From contig JAEUKT010000002.1 of NCBI GenBank assembly GCA_016794125.1, positions 1,489,769 through 1,553,768 of the forward strand: DNA of 64,000 nt, written 5' to 3'. Below, in pieces: positions 17,306-25,647 of the stretch. Both the position numbers and the translations under genes were made by a program. Source of the stretch: Alphaproteobacteria bacterium. GTDB taxonomy: Bacteria > Pseudomonadota > Alphaproteobacteria > Micavibrionales > UBA2020. Positions within the stretch are counted from its first letter, which is position 1. Every line of letters starts with the position of its first letter. The notes below the pieces were generated by a model. That model was not told where the DNA came from and searched no databases. It worked only from the letters and a program-made list of their open reading frames with translations.

Positions 17306-17779
17306 TTATGCAGCGTCGGGGTTCTGGTTCGGGATTTTGTCGAACAGGTTCTTCAGCGTCTGGATATTCGCGGGCTTGGGCATATGGCTGTCGAAGCCGG
17401 CTTTGTCGGCCAGCGCGCGGTGCTGCGCACCGTCCCAGCCGGTATGGGCGATGATCAGCGAAGAACGGGCGGAGATTTCGTTTTTCAGTTTTTCGCAAAC
17501 TTCGTAACCGTTCATGCCGGGCAGGCCGATATCCAGCAGCACCACATGCGGGTGCATACGGCGCGCCATATCGATCGCCATCGGGCCCGAATAGGCGATG
17601 GAGGCTTTGTATCCCAGCATTTCGACCATGGCGCTCAGGACGAATGCGGAATCCTTGTCGTCATCGACGATCAGAACGCGCGGCGGCGTTGCTTCGCGCG
17701 GTTCGGATGATTTCACGAGGAACGGCAGGTACTTTTGTACGTCGCTCGTCGGCATGATGGCGATTTCCATTTGATCCAT
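17306..17779 (-). CDS. single-domain response regulator (receiver only)
   Basis: A 157-residue protein with about 32 N-terminal residues followed by one receiver domain. The acidic pocket is Asp39-Asp40 (LIVDDDKD), the phosphoacceptor is Asp83 (LLDIGLPGMNG), the switch Thr is 113 (AHTGWD) and the conserved Lys is 135 (MPKPAN). No output domain follows. Such receivers usually act as phosphate sinks or shuttles, or bind a protein target. There is no kinase next to it. A GGGGAGA site precedes the ATG. Confidence 0.85.
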   Translation of the reverse strand: MDQMEIAIMPTSDVQKYLPFLVKSSEPREATPPRVLIVDDDKDSAFVLSAMVEMLGYKASIAYSGPMAIDMARRMHPHVVLLDIGLPGMNGYEVCEKLKNEISARSSLIIAHTGWDGAQHRALADKAGFDSHMPKPANIQTLKNLFDKIPNQNPDAA

Positions 17780-17901
17780 GATTTTTTCTCCCCTCTACAG
17801 AGAATATGCGGAATGGCCGTGCCGGACGGTCCTGAGTATCAATATAGAAAACGCAGTGCATCGCCAATAGTTCCGCAATTTTATTTCGTTTTTTAGAAAA
17901 T

Positions 17902-17940
17902 AAAAACGCCCCGGCTGTTGGGCACAGCCGGGGCGTTCTT
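17902..17940 (-). terminator. terminator of the SH3b gene
   Basis: Stem AAAACGCCCCGGCTG / CAGCCGGGGCGTTCTT with a short loop lies 38 bp past the stop of the minus-strand SH3b gene and upstream of the receiver gene. Confidence 0.75.
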
Positions 17941-17977
17941 GTGTGTCGCCGTCAGGGCAGGGACAGGCGATCAGGTC

Positions 17978-18547
17978 TTAGTTGTTGTAGTTATGGCGGC
18001 GGCCGTTGTCCCAATGGTCGCGGTCGTAGCGGCCGCGGCCATCGTTGTCGTAACGGTCGTATTTATTGGGAATGCCATCGCGGTCTTCGTCATGGTAACG
18101 AACCCATTTGCCGTTCGACTGGCGCCAGCCGTAACGGCGGCCGTCATTGTCGTTCCAGCCATATTTCGCGCGGTAGAAATCGCGGTCGTAATAGTTATTG
18201 CCCCAGTAGGTGCGCTCGTCGTAGGTGACGATATTCAAACCCAGCAGGCTGCCCAGCACCGAAACGGTGTCATAGCGCTGGCGATAGTTGGCGCTGATGT
18301 GCTGACCTGCAACCCAGCCGCGGAAACCGCTGGTCGAAACGTCGCACCATTTGTAGCCTTGTACGCAGCCGCGGACATTAAGGGGCGTGCCGCGCGCGAT
18401 CTTGCCGATCAGCGGGTATTTGCCGGGGCCTGCGCGCACGTTCAGGTTGGTCGTCGCAACGCCGTCATAATAGGCGGCTTCTGCCTTGGGGGCGGCAGCA
18501 ACGGTCAATACAACCGCAGCGGCAGCGATAATATATGTAAATTTCAT
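17978..18547 (-). CDS. exported bacterial SH3-domain protein with Tyr/Asp/Asn-rich tail
   Basis: A 189-residue protein. Residues 1-24 form a signal peptide (VLTVAAAPKAEA). Residues 27-85 are an SH3b domain: TTNLNVRAGPGKYPLIGKI, GTPLNVRGC, YKWCDVSTSGFRGWVAGQHI. The remainder is rich in Tyr, Asp, Asn, Arg and Gly, probably disordered (RDFYRAKYGWNDNDGRRYGW). SH3b domains often bind peptidoglycan, so a cell-wall role in the periplasm is likely by analogy. The start at 18547 is set by an excellent CAGGAGAG ribosome site. Confidence 0.75.
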   Translation of the reverse strand: MKFTYIIAAAAVVLTVAAAPKAEAAYYDGVATTNLNVRAGPGKYPLIGKIARGTPLNVRGCVQGYKWCDVSTSGFRGWVAGQHISANYRQRYDTVSVLGSLLGLNIVTYDERTYWGNNYYDRDFYRAKYGWNDNDGRRYGWRQSNGKWVRYHDEDRDGIPNKYDRYDNDGRGRYDRDHWDNGRRHNYNN

Positions 18548-18688
18548 CAGTCTCTCCTGTTTTTTAAATTCAGTAATCGGACAACGGCGGCACGGGCGAA
18601 GGGGTTCCCGCTTGATCGCCATTATTTTCAGTTTATATAACGAGCCGGACTGCCCCCATCCTGCGCAAAAAACGAAAGGAAATTTCTT

Positions 18689-19333
18689 ATGGCTAATTCC
18701 CCGCTCAAGATCGAAGTCGCCGCCGATGTCGTCTGCCCCTGGTGCTATCTGGGCCTTGCGCGCCTGCAAAAGGCGCTGACGCTCCGCCCCGGCGTGAAGC
18801 CCGAACTGCAATGGAAGGCATACCAGCTGCGCCCCGAAACGCCGCAGGCGGGTGAAGATTACAAAGCGCTGATGGCGAAAAAATTCGACCCCGAACGCAT
18901 GAAACAAATCCGCGCCAACATGACCGAAATGGGGCGCGAGCTGGGCCTGAATTTCGACTTCGATAAAATCACGCTGTCGCCCAACACCAACGCCGCGCAC
19001 CGCCTGATCCGCTGGGCTGCCGCCGAAGGAAAAATGGAACAGGTCGCGATGGCCGTGATGAAGGCGTTTTTCGAAGACGGCAAGTTCATCGCCGACGAAA
19101 ACGTGCTGGCCGATATCGGCGCGGCTTGCGGAATGGATCGTGCCAAGCTGGTGGAAAAATTCAAATCCGGCATCGACAAAGACACCGTCACCGCCGAATA
19201 CCAATCCGTGCAGAACGCCGGCATCTCCGCCGTGCCGCATTACATCATGGGCGGCAACGTAAACGTCGAAGGCTCGTGGCCGGCGGAAGACCTCGTGGTG
19301 GAAATGGACAAGGCACTCGGCAAGGCCGCGTAA
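18689..19333 (+). CDS. DsbA-family (FrnE-like) thioredoxin-fold oxidoreductase
   Basis: A 214-residue cytoplasmic protein with no signal peptide. The redox motif is CPWC (Cys16, Cys19) in AADVVCPWCYLGL, the hallmark of the FrnE/2-hydroxychromene-2-carboxylate isomerase branch of DsbA-like proteins. The helical insert (about 60-150) and the cis-Pro region ISAVPHYIMGG near residue 185 complete the fold. It probably works as a disulfide isomerase or glutathione-linked oxidoreductase; substrate unknown. ATG preceded by GAAAGGAAA. It is divergent from the SH3b gene. Confidence 0.8.
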   Translation: MANSPLKIEVAADVVCPWCYLGLARLQKALTLRPGVKPELQWKAYQLRPETPQAGEDYKALMAKKFDPERMKQIRANMTEMGRELGLNFDFDKITLSPNTNAAHRLIRWAAAEGKMEQVAMAVMKAFFEDGKFIADENVLADIGAACGMDRAKLVEKFKSGIDKDTVTAEYQSVQNAGISAVPHYIMGGNVNVEGSWPAEDLVVEMDKALGKAA

Positions 19334-19341
19334 TACATTAC

Positions 19342-19384
19342 AAAAATCCGCCCTTTCCGCGTGAGCGGGTAGGGCGGATTTTTC
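19342..19384 (+). terminator. rho-independent terminator after the DsbA-like gene
   Basis: AAAAATCCGCCCT and AGGGCGGATTTTT pair around a loop of 16 bases, 9 bp after the stop. Confidence 0.8.
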
Positions 19385-19600
19385 TTTATAAAACAGTACG
19401 GTAACCGCACCCGTTTGACATATCCGAAATCGCGATTTATACCATAGTCACACAGTGGGACTTCACCCGCTGGCAAGGCCGGTCAGATTGCGGTCGCGGG
19501 CTGACAGATATTCACAGCCTACTCCTTAAAAGAAAAATTATTGCAGGCATCAGGCTTGGCATTTCGCCGTGGCCGCGCCGCGTCAGAAAAAGGTGTTAAC

Positions 19601-20446
19601 ATGACCGCACAGAAAAAGCCCGATGCGCAAAGCGCGCGCGACCAGTTCAACGGCCTCGACGATTTTTATGACCGCCAGCGCGAAGAACGCCGCAAACAGG
19701 TCGATGCCGAGATGAGCGAGAACATGTCCCGCATCGCCGACTGGCTGCCCCGCATCCTTGCGGATGAAATGCGTTTCCGCAAGCAAGGTACGGGGATCGA
19801 CACCATCAAGCTGCGCGAGGAAGGGATGGGCGGCAAGGGCGTCCAGCGTATCAAGAATATCCGCATCGGCGTGAACGTGTTCCAGGCTGTCGTGTCGCCC
19901 TATAGCCAGGCGCAGCTGGAAGCCATGGACGGTTTCAAGGAACTCGTGCGCGTCTGCGCGTCGCCTGCGGTCGATATGAACCTGCGCGTCTATTACGACC
20001 GCGGCTGGGCATCGACCATGTTCGAGATCCAGTTCGACCGCCCGTTCGACCGCAACGGCCCTTACAAAGATATGCTGCAAGACAAACCCGCAGCTCCTGC
20101 CGCTGCCGTGGAAGCGTTGCCCAAGCCGAAGCTTGCCGCGCCGGCGCCTGCCGAAGCCAATGTGATGGAACGCCGCCCCACGCATCCGGGCGCATTGCTG
20201 GCGAAGGACATCCTGCCCGCGCTTGGGATGGATGCGAAAACTTTCGCGGCGAAACTTGGCGTTGAAACCCGCGCGCTCAACGCTGTGCTGAAGGAAAAAG
20301 CGCCCGTGACGCCCGACCTCGCTAAAAAACTGTCGAAAACCTTCGGCAACTCCGCGCAGTTCTGGATCAATATGCAGAACAACCACGACGGCGTGAAAGC
20401 CCCCGCGAAACCTGCCGTTAAGAAACCTGCTCCCAAGCGCCGCTAA
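19601..20446 (+). CDS. unknown N-terminal domain with C-terminal HigA-like HTH domain
   Basis: A 281-residue protein; the ATG at 19601 has AAAAAGG at good spacing. Residues 1-165 are an unrecognised domain with DQFNGLDDFYDRQREERRK, a helical start, then beta-rich RIKNIRIGVNVFQAVVSPYS and MNLRVYYDRGWASTMFEIQF. An Ala/Pro linker (165-190) leads to a compact helix-turn-helix domain (about 193-262) with RRPTHPGALLAKDILPALGM and SKTFGNSAQFWINMQNNHD. The latter matches the HigA/VapI antitoxin family, whose start HPGxxLxxx and end W-x-N-x-Q are diagnostic. No HigB-like toxin lies beside it. The role could be a transcription factor whose N-terminal part senses something. Confidence 0.6.
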   Translation: MTAQKKPDAQSARDQFNGLDDFYDRQREERRKQVDAEMSENMSRIADWLPRILADEMRFRKQGTGIDTIKLREEGMGGKGVQRIKNIRIGVNVFQAVVSPYSQAQLEAMDGFKELVRVCASPAVDMNLRVYYDRGWASTMFEIQFDRPFDRNGPYKDMLQDKPAAPAAAVEALPKPKLAAPAPAEANVMERRPTHPGALLAKDILPALGMDAKTFAAKLGVETRALNAVLKEKAPVTPDLAKKLSKTFGNSAQFWINMQNNHDGVKAPAKPAVKKPAPKRR

Positions 20447-20852
20447 CCTGCTGCGTCTTTAGCCCCCTCTCCCGCGCGCGGGAGAGGGCTGGGGAGAGGG
20501 GATAGCGGCGGGATAAAACCCAGCAAATCCAACGCCGTCGCGATTATTTTCCCGAATTATCTTGATTTTGAACACCCATCCTGTTACATGATTGCGTGAG
20601 TTCGAATACTGACTCTTATCAATGAGCCGCCGGTTAAGGCGGTACCGCCCCGAAAAGGGTGCGAGAAACGAACTGCTCCTTCGTTTGCGTTTGCCAAGAG
20701 TTACCGGCCAGAGTGAAGGCCGGGATTTTAGCTCGAAACGCCCAACAGGCCATGGTGGCCGGGCACGCAAACGCGCTTTCATCACGACAAGCGCCTGACA
20801 GAAAAGGAACGCCCGCGCAGGGTTTCTCGCGCGACGGGCAAAATATATTCAC
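20447..20852 (+). other. 406-bp non-coding leader of the DEAD-box gene
   Basis: No credible gene lies here. It begins with a palindromic CTCTCCCGCG repeat (20465-20501). A promoter-like, AT-richer stretch follows near 20540-20625. Then about 220 bases (20630-20850) contain several short complementary runs (GCCGCCGGTTAAGGCGGTACC, GGCCAGAGTGAAGGCC, CATGGTGGCCGGG), suggesting a structured 5' untranslated region. Cold-shock and DEAD-box helicase mRNAs often carry such leaders; the assignment here is inference. Confidence 0.4.
20465..20501. repeat. intergenic palindromic repeat, copy A
   Basis: CCCTCTCCCGCG followed by CGCGGGAGAGGG is a perfect 24-bp palindrome, with a further GGGGAGAGGGG half downstream. 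A related hairpin occurs at 62609-62632. This type of CTCTCCC...GGGAGAGGG element is a common proteobacterial intergenic repeat. Confidence 0.6.
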
Positions 20853-22592
20853 ATGGAAAACTTCTACACGCTGCAACTGCCGCAACCGCTGCTCCTCGCG
20901 CTCGAGAAAATGAAATTCGACAAGCCGACGCCGATCCAGGCGCAGTCGATCCCCGCCGCCCTTGAGGGCCGCGACATCCTCGGCTCCGCGCAGACCGGCA
21001 CGGGCAAGACGGCCGCTTTCTCGATCCCCATGATCGCGAAAATCCTCAACGACCCGAAAGCGACCGCGATCGTCATGACACCGACCCGCGAACTGGCGGC
21101 GCAGGTGCTGGATGCGGTGAAGCTGATGCTCGCCACGTCGCCGCAAATCAAGACCGCGCTGCTGATCGGCGGCCAGTCGATGTTCAAGCAGCTGCAGCAG
21201 CTGCGCGCCCGCGCCCGCATCATCATCGGCACGCCCGGCCGCATCAACGACCATCTGCAGCAGGGCAGCCTGAACCTCTCCACCACTTCCTTCCTCGTGC
21301 TGGATGAAACCGACCGCATGCTCGATATGGGTTTCGGCCCGCAGATCGACCGCGTCGTGTCGCGCATGCCGAAACAGCGCCAGACGCTGCTGTTCTCCGC
21401 CACGCTGCCGCCGCATATCGTGAAGGTGTCGCAGCAATACACGCATAACCCCTTGCGCGTCGCCGTCGGCGAAGTCAACCAGCCGATCCGCAAGATCAAG
21501 CAGGAAGTCGTACGCACCGTGACGGCCGAGAAATACAACCTGCTGAAGCAGGAACTGCGCGCGCGCACCGGCTCCGTCATCATCTTCGTGAAGACCAAGC
21601 GCGGCGCCGACCGTTTGGCGCTGAAGCTGAACGGCGACGGTGAATCGGCCGCCCCCATCCACGGCAACCTGAACCAGAACCAGCGTAACCGCGTCATTCA
21701 GGCCTTCCGCGAGATGAAGCACCGCATCATGGTGGCAACCGACGTCGCCGCGCGCGGTCTCGATATCCCGCATATCGAACACGTCATCAATTACGACCTG
21801 CCGCAGGTCGCCGAAGACTACATCCATCGCATCGGCCGCACCGCGCGCAACGGCGCGGAAGGCTCGGCGGTCTGCTTCCTGACGCCCGACGACCACGACC
21901 TGTGGCGCGATATCCAACTGCTGCTGAACCCGTCGGAACGCCCCGCGCGCAAAGGCAACGCCGACATGGACGAAGCTGCGCCCAAGCGCGAGGAAAAAGC
22001 GCATGTTGCCGCCAAGCCCCCGCGCAAAGGTCAGGGTGCGCGCGCAGACCGTAAACGCGGCGAATACGCCAAGCGCGAAGCGATGGAAGCCCAGCGCCGT
22101 TTCGGCGAAGGCGAACGCAAATTCGACAAACCGAAAGGCGACCGTAAATTCGGCGACCGCAAGTTCGGCGACAGAAAATTCGGTGACCGTCCGCAAGGCG
22201 AGCGCAAGTTCAATGACCGCCCGCAGCGTAATTTTGAAGACCGGCCCGCGCGCAACTTCGGCGATCGTCCCGAGCGTTCGGAACGTCCGCGTTTCGATCG
22301 TAACGATCGTCCGGAGCGCAGTGAGCGCTTTGATCGTTCCGAGCGCAAAGACTATAACCACCGCCCCAACCGCGCGGAGCGCAGCTTCAGCGACGATGCC
22401 GGCGCGGGCGATTTCCGCGCCGAACGCGGTCAGGGCCCCGCACGTTCGCGCGAAGGTCAGGAACGCAAATTCCTGTCGCGCAACAAGGCACATAACCGCG
22501 GCGGATTTGCCAAGCGTGACGCGAAACGCGGCGGTGGCGAAGGCCGTAAATCCTTCGGCGGCGGCAAACGCTTCGGCGGTTCGCGCGGCTGA
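20853..22592 (+). CDS. DEAD-box RNA helicase, RhlE-like
   Basis: A 579-residue helicase. Motifs run in order: Q motif (FDKPTPIQAQSIP), motif I AQTGTGKT, PTRELAAQ, GTPGR, motif II DETD (codons 21303-21314, where the family usually has DEAD), SAT, then the C-terminal lobe with VATDVAARGLDIP and HRIGRTAR. Residues from about 365 form a long basic, Asp/Arg/Phe/Gly-rich tail with near-repeats of DRKFG and RPERSER, expected to bind RNA without specific structure. It should unwind RNA duplexes in ribosome assembly or mRNA decay. The long leader suggests post-transcriptional or cold control. Confidence 0.88.
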   Translation: MENFYTLQLPQPLLLALEKMKFDKPTPIQAQSIPAALEGRDILGSAQTGTGKTAAFSIPMIAKILNDPKATAIVMTPTRELAAQVLDAVKLMLATSPQIKTALLIGGQSMFKQLQQLRARARIIIGTPGRINDHLQQGSLNLSTTSFLVLDETDRMLDMGFGPQIDRVVSRMPKQRQTLLFSATLPPHIVKVSQQYTHNPLRVAVGEVNQPIRKIKQEVVRTVTAEKYNLLKQELRARTGSVIIFVKTKRGADRLALKLNGDGESAAPIHGNLNQNQRNRVIQAFREMKHRIMVATDVAARGLDIPHIEHVINYDLPQVAEDYIHRIGRTARNGAEGSAVCFLTPDDHDLWRDIQLLLNPSERPARKGNADMDEAAPKREEKAHVAAKPPRKGQGARADRKRGEYAKREAMEAQRRFGEGERKFDKPKGDRKFGDRKFGDRKFGDRPQGERKFNDRPQRNFEDRPARNFGDRPERSERPRFDRNDRPERSERFDRSERKDYNHRPNRAERSFSDDAGAGDFRAERGQGPARSREGQERKFLSRNKAHNRGGFAKRDAKRGGGEGRKSFGGGKRFGGSRG

Positions 22593-22610
22593 TAACGGAT
22601 AAACCGAAAT

Positions 22611-22650
22611 AAAAAACCGCCCCGGCATACACCGGGGCGGTTTCTTTTTA
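22611..22650. terminator. bidirectional terminator
   Basis: AAACCGCCCCGG (22614-22625) pairs with CCGGGGCGGTTT (22632-22643), flanked by A-run and T-run, between converging genes. Confidence 0.85.
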
Positions 22651-22656
22651 TCGGGA

Positions 22657-24372
22657 TTACTGCAGGCCGGACAGGTTGAAATCCTTCGGCCAGCTGAGCG
22701 TCCAGCCGAGCTTCAGCTCTTTCTTTTCCTTGGACGCAAGGGGAAATTCCCAATACAGCATGCCCTTGATGTTGTCGGAATTGTCCTTGTAACCGGCTGT
22801 GGTTGTTTCCTTGCCGATTTCCACGACGATCTTTTCGTTCCGCGGCGCGGGCACGGTTTCCTTCACGACGACCATGATCGGGTCTTTGTGCAGGTTCTGC
22901 ACTTCTGTCGCATAGTTGCGCTCCAGCACGGTGTCGCGACTGATAACGCCCGCCTCCTTGCGCTCGTCCTTCAGCACCTTACGCTTGACCGATACCTGAT
23001 CGTCGATGCCGAAATAGAAATCGGTTTCCTCTTCCGGACGCAGCAGCTTGGTGCGCGACTGGCCGACGAATGCGCCGTCGCGGAACAGGTTGACCTGACC
23101 CGGCAGGATGGGCGTTTCGCCCTTCAGCTTCGATTTCGCGACAAGGAACGCATCGCCGCTCAGCTGCGGCTTGACGTGGATTTCCAGTTTCGATGCCACA
23201 ACATAATCGCCGATCATCAGCTTGGTTTCCGATCCGTCGGCGGGCACGGTTGCGGGGCCGGGGATTTTATATTCGGCGGTGAAACCGGTGGTCTGTGTTT
23301 GAGCCGGCGTGAAAGACGCCGCCTTTTCCTCCGGCGGGGGCGGTGCGGCGGGGGCTGCGCCGCCGAAGACATCGACGGAATCCATTTGCAGTTCCTGAGC
23401 GGAGACCATGTTCTGCATCATCGCGCCCCGCTCTGCGCCCTTCGCCATAAATCCGCCGCTTGCTTTGTAGCCTTCATACGCATCCACCCACATAGGTTGC
23501 AGGTCGGGCAGGCTCGCCCCGCGCTGCGGCTGGGCGGTAGAAAGGCTGAGGGAAATGCCCGTCCAGTCTTCGCCCGTTTGCTGGCGGACTGCGCCGAACT
23601 GCGTCAGTTTCAGGTCGCCCTTGCCTTCGGTCGAAAGCCGCGCGTCATAGAGCGGCTGCCATGTGGCATTCGGCACCTGATAGCTGAGCTCGACCGTAAG
23701 GCTGGTGGCCGATGCGGTTTCAACAGGGATGCTCACCGAATAGGTGCTGCGGCCGCCGGTGCGCAGCGTGGCAAGCTCGCTCACGATCTTCTGCTGTTCG
23801 CGCGACAGTGCGCGGGCGCGGATGTCATACTCGACCAGCGCCTTTTGCGCCTCGCCGGCTTTGGTGCGGATGGTTGCCGATGCTGCCGCCCATTGGTCGG
23901 GCTTCAGGTTGATATCGGAGATTTGTTCGGAAATACGCGATTGTGCCATCGTGCCAAGCAGCTGGATGAATGATTTCTCCGCCTCCACGCCCTCGCGTTC
24001 GGCGTTCAGGAGCGTGAGCTGGTCTTGTATCGCCTCGGCTTTGGTATTCAGTTCGCGTTCGCGCTCCGATGTCAGTTCGCTCGACATGACTTGCTTATGC
24101 GACACCGCGCCGAATTTCACTTCCGCGCGCGCCTTGCCTTCGGCGCGTAAGGAATCCGGCATCAGGCTCGCGGGCAGGCCGGTGAAAACAACCGTATGCG
24201 CGCCTGCGGGAATATCGACGACGGCGACGCGCGTTACTTTTGCGCGGTCGGTATAGACGGTCGCGGCGGTGATCTTGCTGGCGGTTTCGATATTCTTCGC
24301 ATCTTCCTGCGCGAAAACCGAAACAGGCGCGAGCAGCAGCAGCGCAACGAATGCGTAAATCAGGCGTGTCAT
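22657..24372 (-). CDS. MuiA family (DUF4139) exported protein
   Basis: A 571-residue protein with a signal peptide (LLLLAPVSVFA before QEDAKN). The N-terminal part is DUF4140-like: ASKITAATVYTDRAKVTRVA, then VVFTGLPASLMPDSLRAEG. A coiled-coil segment follows (about 95-180), then the DUF4139 beta-rich C-terminal half (VELSYQVPNATWQPLYDARL, LSLSTAQPQRG). This is the layout of mucoidy inhibitor A family proteins. The biochemical role is unknown; an envelope function is inferred from export and from the family name. Confidence 0.8.
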   Translation of the reverse strand: MTRLIYAFVALLLLAPVSVFAQEDAKNIETASKITAATVYTDRAKVTRVAVVDIPAGAHTVVFTGLPASLMPDSLRAEGKARAEVKFGAVSHKQVMSSELTSERERELNTKAEAIQDQLTLLNAEREGVEAEKSFIQLLGTMAQSRISEQISDINLKPDQWAAASATIRTKAGEAQKALVEYDIRARALSREQQKIVSELATLRTGGRSTYSVSIPVETASATSLTVELSYQVPNATWQPLYDARLSTEGKGDLKLTQFGAVRQQTGEDWTGISLSLSTAQPQRGASLPDLQPMWVDAYEGYKASGGFMAKGAERGAMMQNMVSAQELQMDSVDVFGGAAPAAPPPPEEKAASFTPAQTQTTGFTAEYKIPGPATVPADGSETKLMIGDYVVASKLEIHVKPQLSGDAFLVAKSKLKGETPILPGQVNLFRDGAFVGQSRTKLLRPEEETDFYFGIDDQVSVKRKVLKDERKEAGVISRDTVLERNYATEVQNLHKDPIMVVVKETVPAPRNEKIVVEIGKETTTAGYKDNSDNIKGMLYWEFPLASKEKKELKLGWTLSWPKDFNLSGLQ

Positions 24373-24453
24373 GTTCTAAAACCCTTTAAATCATGAGGTT
24401 GTGCAGAATGAATTTGTCACTTAAGATACCATCATATCAGACGGGGTAAATCA

Positions 24454-24696
24454 ATGGATCGCTTTATTCGCTATGCCGCGTATTTCCTGAACGCAGCGCT
24501 TATCGTTTTTATCTTTGTGGTTGTTTTCAACACCTATAATTCGCGCGACCGCATGCTGGCTTTTGCCGTGCTGCTGGTGCCGGTCGCCAGCATCTGCGCC
24601 CTGAAATCGGGGCCGGATTGCGAAGAACGGAAATTACAACGCGAGGTCAACAAGGCGCGCCTGCGCGCTGAACTTGCAAAACTTTCCGGTAAATAA
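24454..24696 (+). CDS. small membrane protein, two TM segments
   Basis: An 80-residue protein. Hydrophobic stretches at residues 7-25 (AAYFLNAALIVFIFVVVF) and 33-49 (MLAFAVLLVPVASICAL) are followed by a basic, helical cytoplasmic tail (EERKLQREVNKARLRAEL). No family recognised. It lies between the MuiA-like gene (divergent) and the sigma-factor operon. Confidence 0.55.
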   Translation: MDRFIRYAAYFLNAALIVFIFVVVFNTYNSRDRMLAFAVLLVPVASICALKSGPDCEERKLQREVNKARLRAELAKLSGK

Positions 24697-24709
24697 CCCC
24701 TTAAAATCA

Positions 24710-24726
24710 GCATTTTACTAAAATGC
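24710..24726. other. short perfect hairpin upstream of the sigma operon
   Basis: GCATTTT-ACT-AAAATGC is a perfect 7-bp inverted repeat with a 3-base loop. There is no T-run after it on either strand long enough for a strong terminator, so it may be a weak terminator for the small membrane gene or a regulator site for the ECF operon. Confidence 0.35.
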
Positions 24727-24788
24727 GCTTTCTGCACGCAGGGGGATCTTATGATCGTCTGTATAACTAGCATGAAACAAAACGACAA

Positions 24789-25370
24789 ATGACCGAATTG
24801 AACGCGCCAAGGGACGAGGAACTGATGGGCCGGATCGCACAGGGCGACAGGCATGCCTTTGACCTTCTGGCGAAACGACACCTCAACCGTGTCTATGCGA
24901 TTGCGCGGGTGATGGTGAAGAAACAGGCCGATGCGGAGGATGTGGCGCAGGATGTTTTTACGCGGCTCTGGATTTACGGGCCGAAATGGCAGGACGGTAA
25001 ATCGGCGTTCACGACATGGCTTTATCGCATCGTGGTGAATTGCTGCAACGACCACCTGCGCAAAAACAGGAATACCGGCGGCGAAGTGCCGGAAGATTTG
25101 GCAAGTGCAGACCCGAACGGCGAAGCGATATTGTCGCAGCGCCAGACGGAAGTAAAGGTAAGGGCAGCGTTGCAAAGCCTGCCGGAGCGTCAGCGGATCG
25201 CGGTCACGCTGACCTATTTTCAGGGGCTGACAAACCCCGAAGCCGCGGCCGCGATGGACATGCACATCAAGGCGCTGGAAGGATTGCTGGTGCGGGCGCG
25301 CAAGACGATGCGCGGGATGCTGGAAGATGAAAGGACACAAGATGCAAGAAAACTGGGAACAGCAGGTTAG
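24789..25370 (+). CDS. ECF-type RNA polymerase sigma factor
   Basis: A 193-residue sigma-70 family protein with only regions 2 and 4. Region 2: FDLLAKRHLNRVYAIARVM, DAEDVAQDVFTRLWIYGPKW, FTTWLYRIVVNCCNDHLRK. Region 4: ALQSLPERQRIAVTLTYFQG and the HTH NPEAAAAMDMHIKALEGLL. It directs transcription to a dedicated promoter set. It overlaps the next gene, a membrane anti-sigma candidate, and the third gene encodes a periplasmic metal-binding-type protein, so it is probably released by an envelope or metal signal. Confidence 0.9.
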   Translation: MTELNAPRDEELMGRIAQGDRHAFDLLAKRHLNRVYAIARVMVKKQADAEDVAQDVFTRLWIYGPKWQDGKSAFTTWLYRIVVNCCNDHLRKNRNTGGEVPEDLASADPNGEAILSQRQTEVKVRAALQSLPERQRIAVTLTYFQGLTNPEAAAAMDMHIKALEGLLVRARKTMRGMLEDERTQDARKLGTAG

Positions 25371-25647
25371 GAATCTGAAGGTGGAGCCCGCGCCCGATGC
25401 GCTGCTGGCGCGCATCACCACGGTGGTGCCGAACCTTGCGCAAATCCGCGCAGAAGAAAAACAGACGGTGGCGGGCGTGCTGTTGCGCTTCATGAGCGAA
25501 TTGCAATACGGTTTCGGGCTGAAACTGGCGGGCTTTGCCTGCGTGGCGGTGGTGGGGATGGCGTTCGGCGTGACCGGCGCCGCGGAAAGCCCCGACCTGT
25601 TCGGCTCTTTGATATTCGGCGATATCGGTTGGGAGAGTGCAATATGA
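25342..25647 (+). CDS. probable membrane anti-sigma factor
   Basis: A 101-residue protein. The start MQENWEQQV at 25342 has AAAGGA 7 bp upstream; an in-frame ATG at 25327 is less well placed. It overlaps the sigma gene by 29 bp. A cytoplasmic N-terminal stretch (about 1-55) could bind the sigma factor. A single transmembrane helix follows (LAGFACVAVVGMAFGV), then a short periplasmic tail. No ZAS zinc motif is visible. The role is inferred from size, topology and position. Confidence 0.6.
   Translation: MQENWEQQVRNLKVEPAPDALLARITTVVPNLAQIRAEEKQTVAGVLLRFMSELQYGFGLKLAGFACVAVVGMAFGVTGAAESPDLFGSLIFGDIGWESAI

Noticed and set aside
19601..20446. HigBA toxin-antitoxin pair
   Set aside because: Only the antitoxin-like domain is present; no short toxin gene on either side.
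20634..22628. 664-residue minus-strand frame over the DEAD-box gene
   Set aside because: Arg/Ala-rich mirror of the helicase's basic tail; no recognisable domain.
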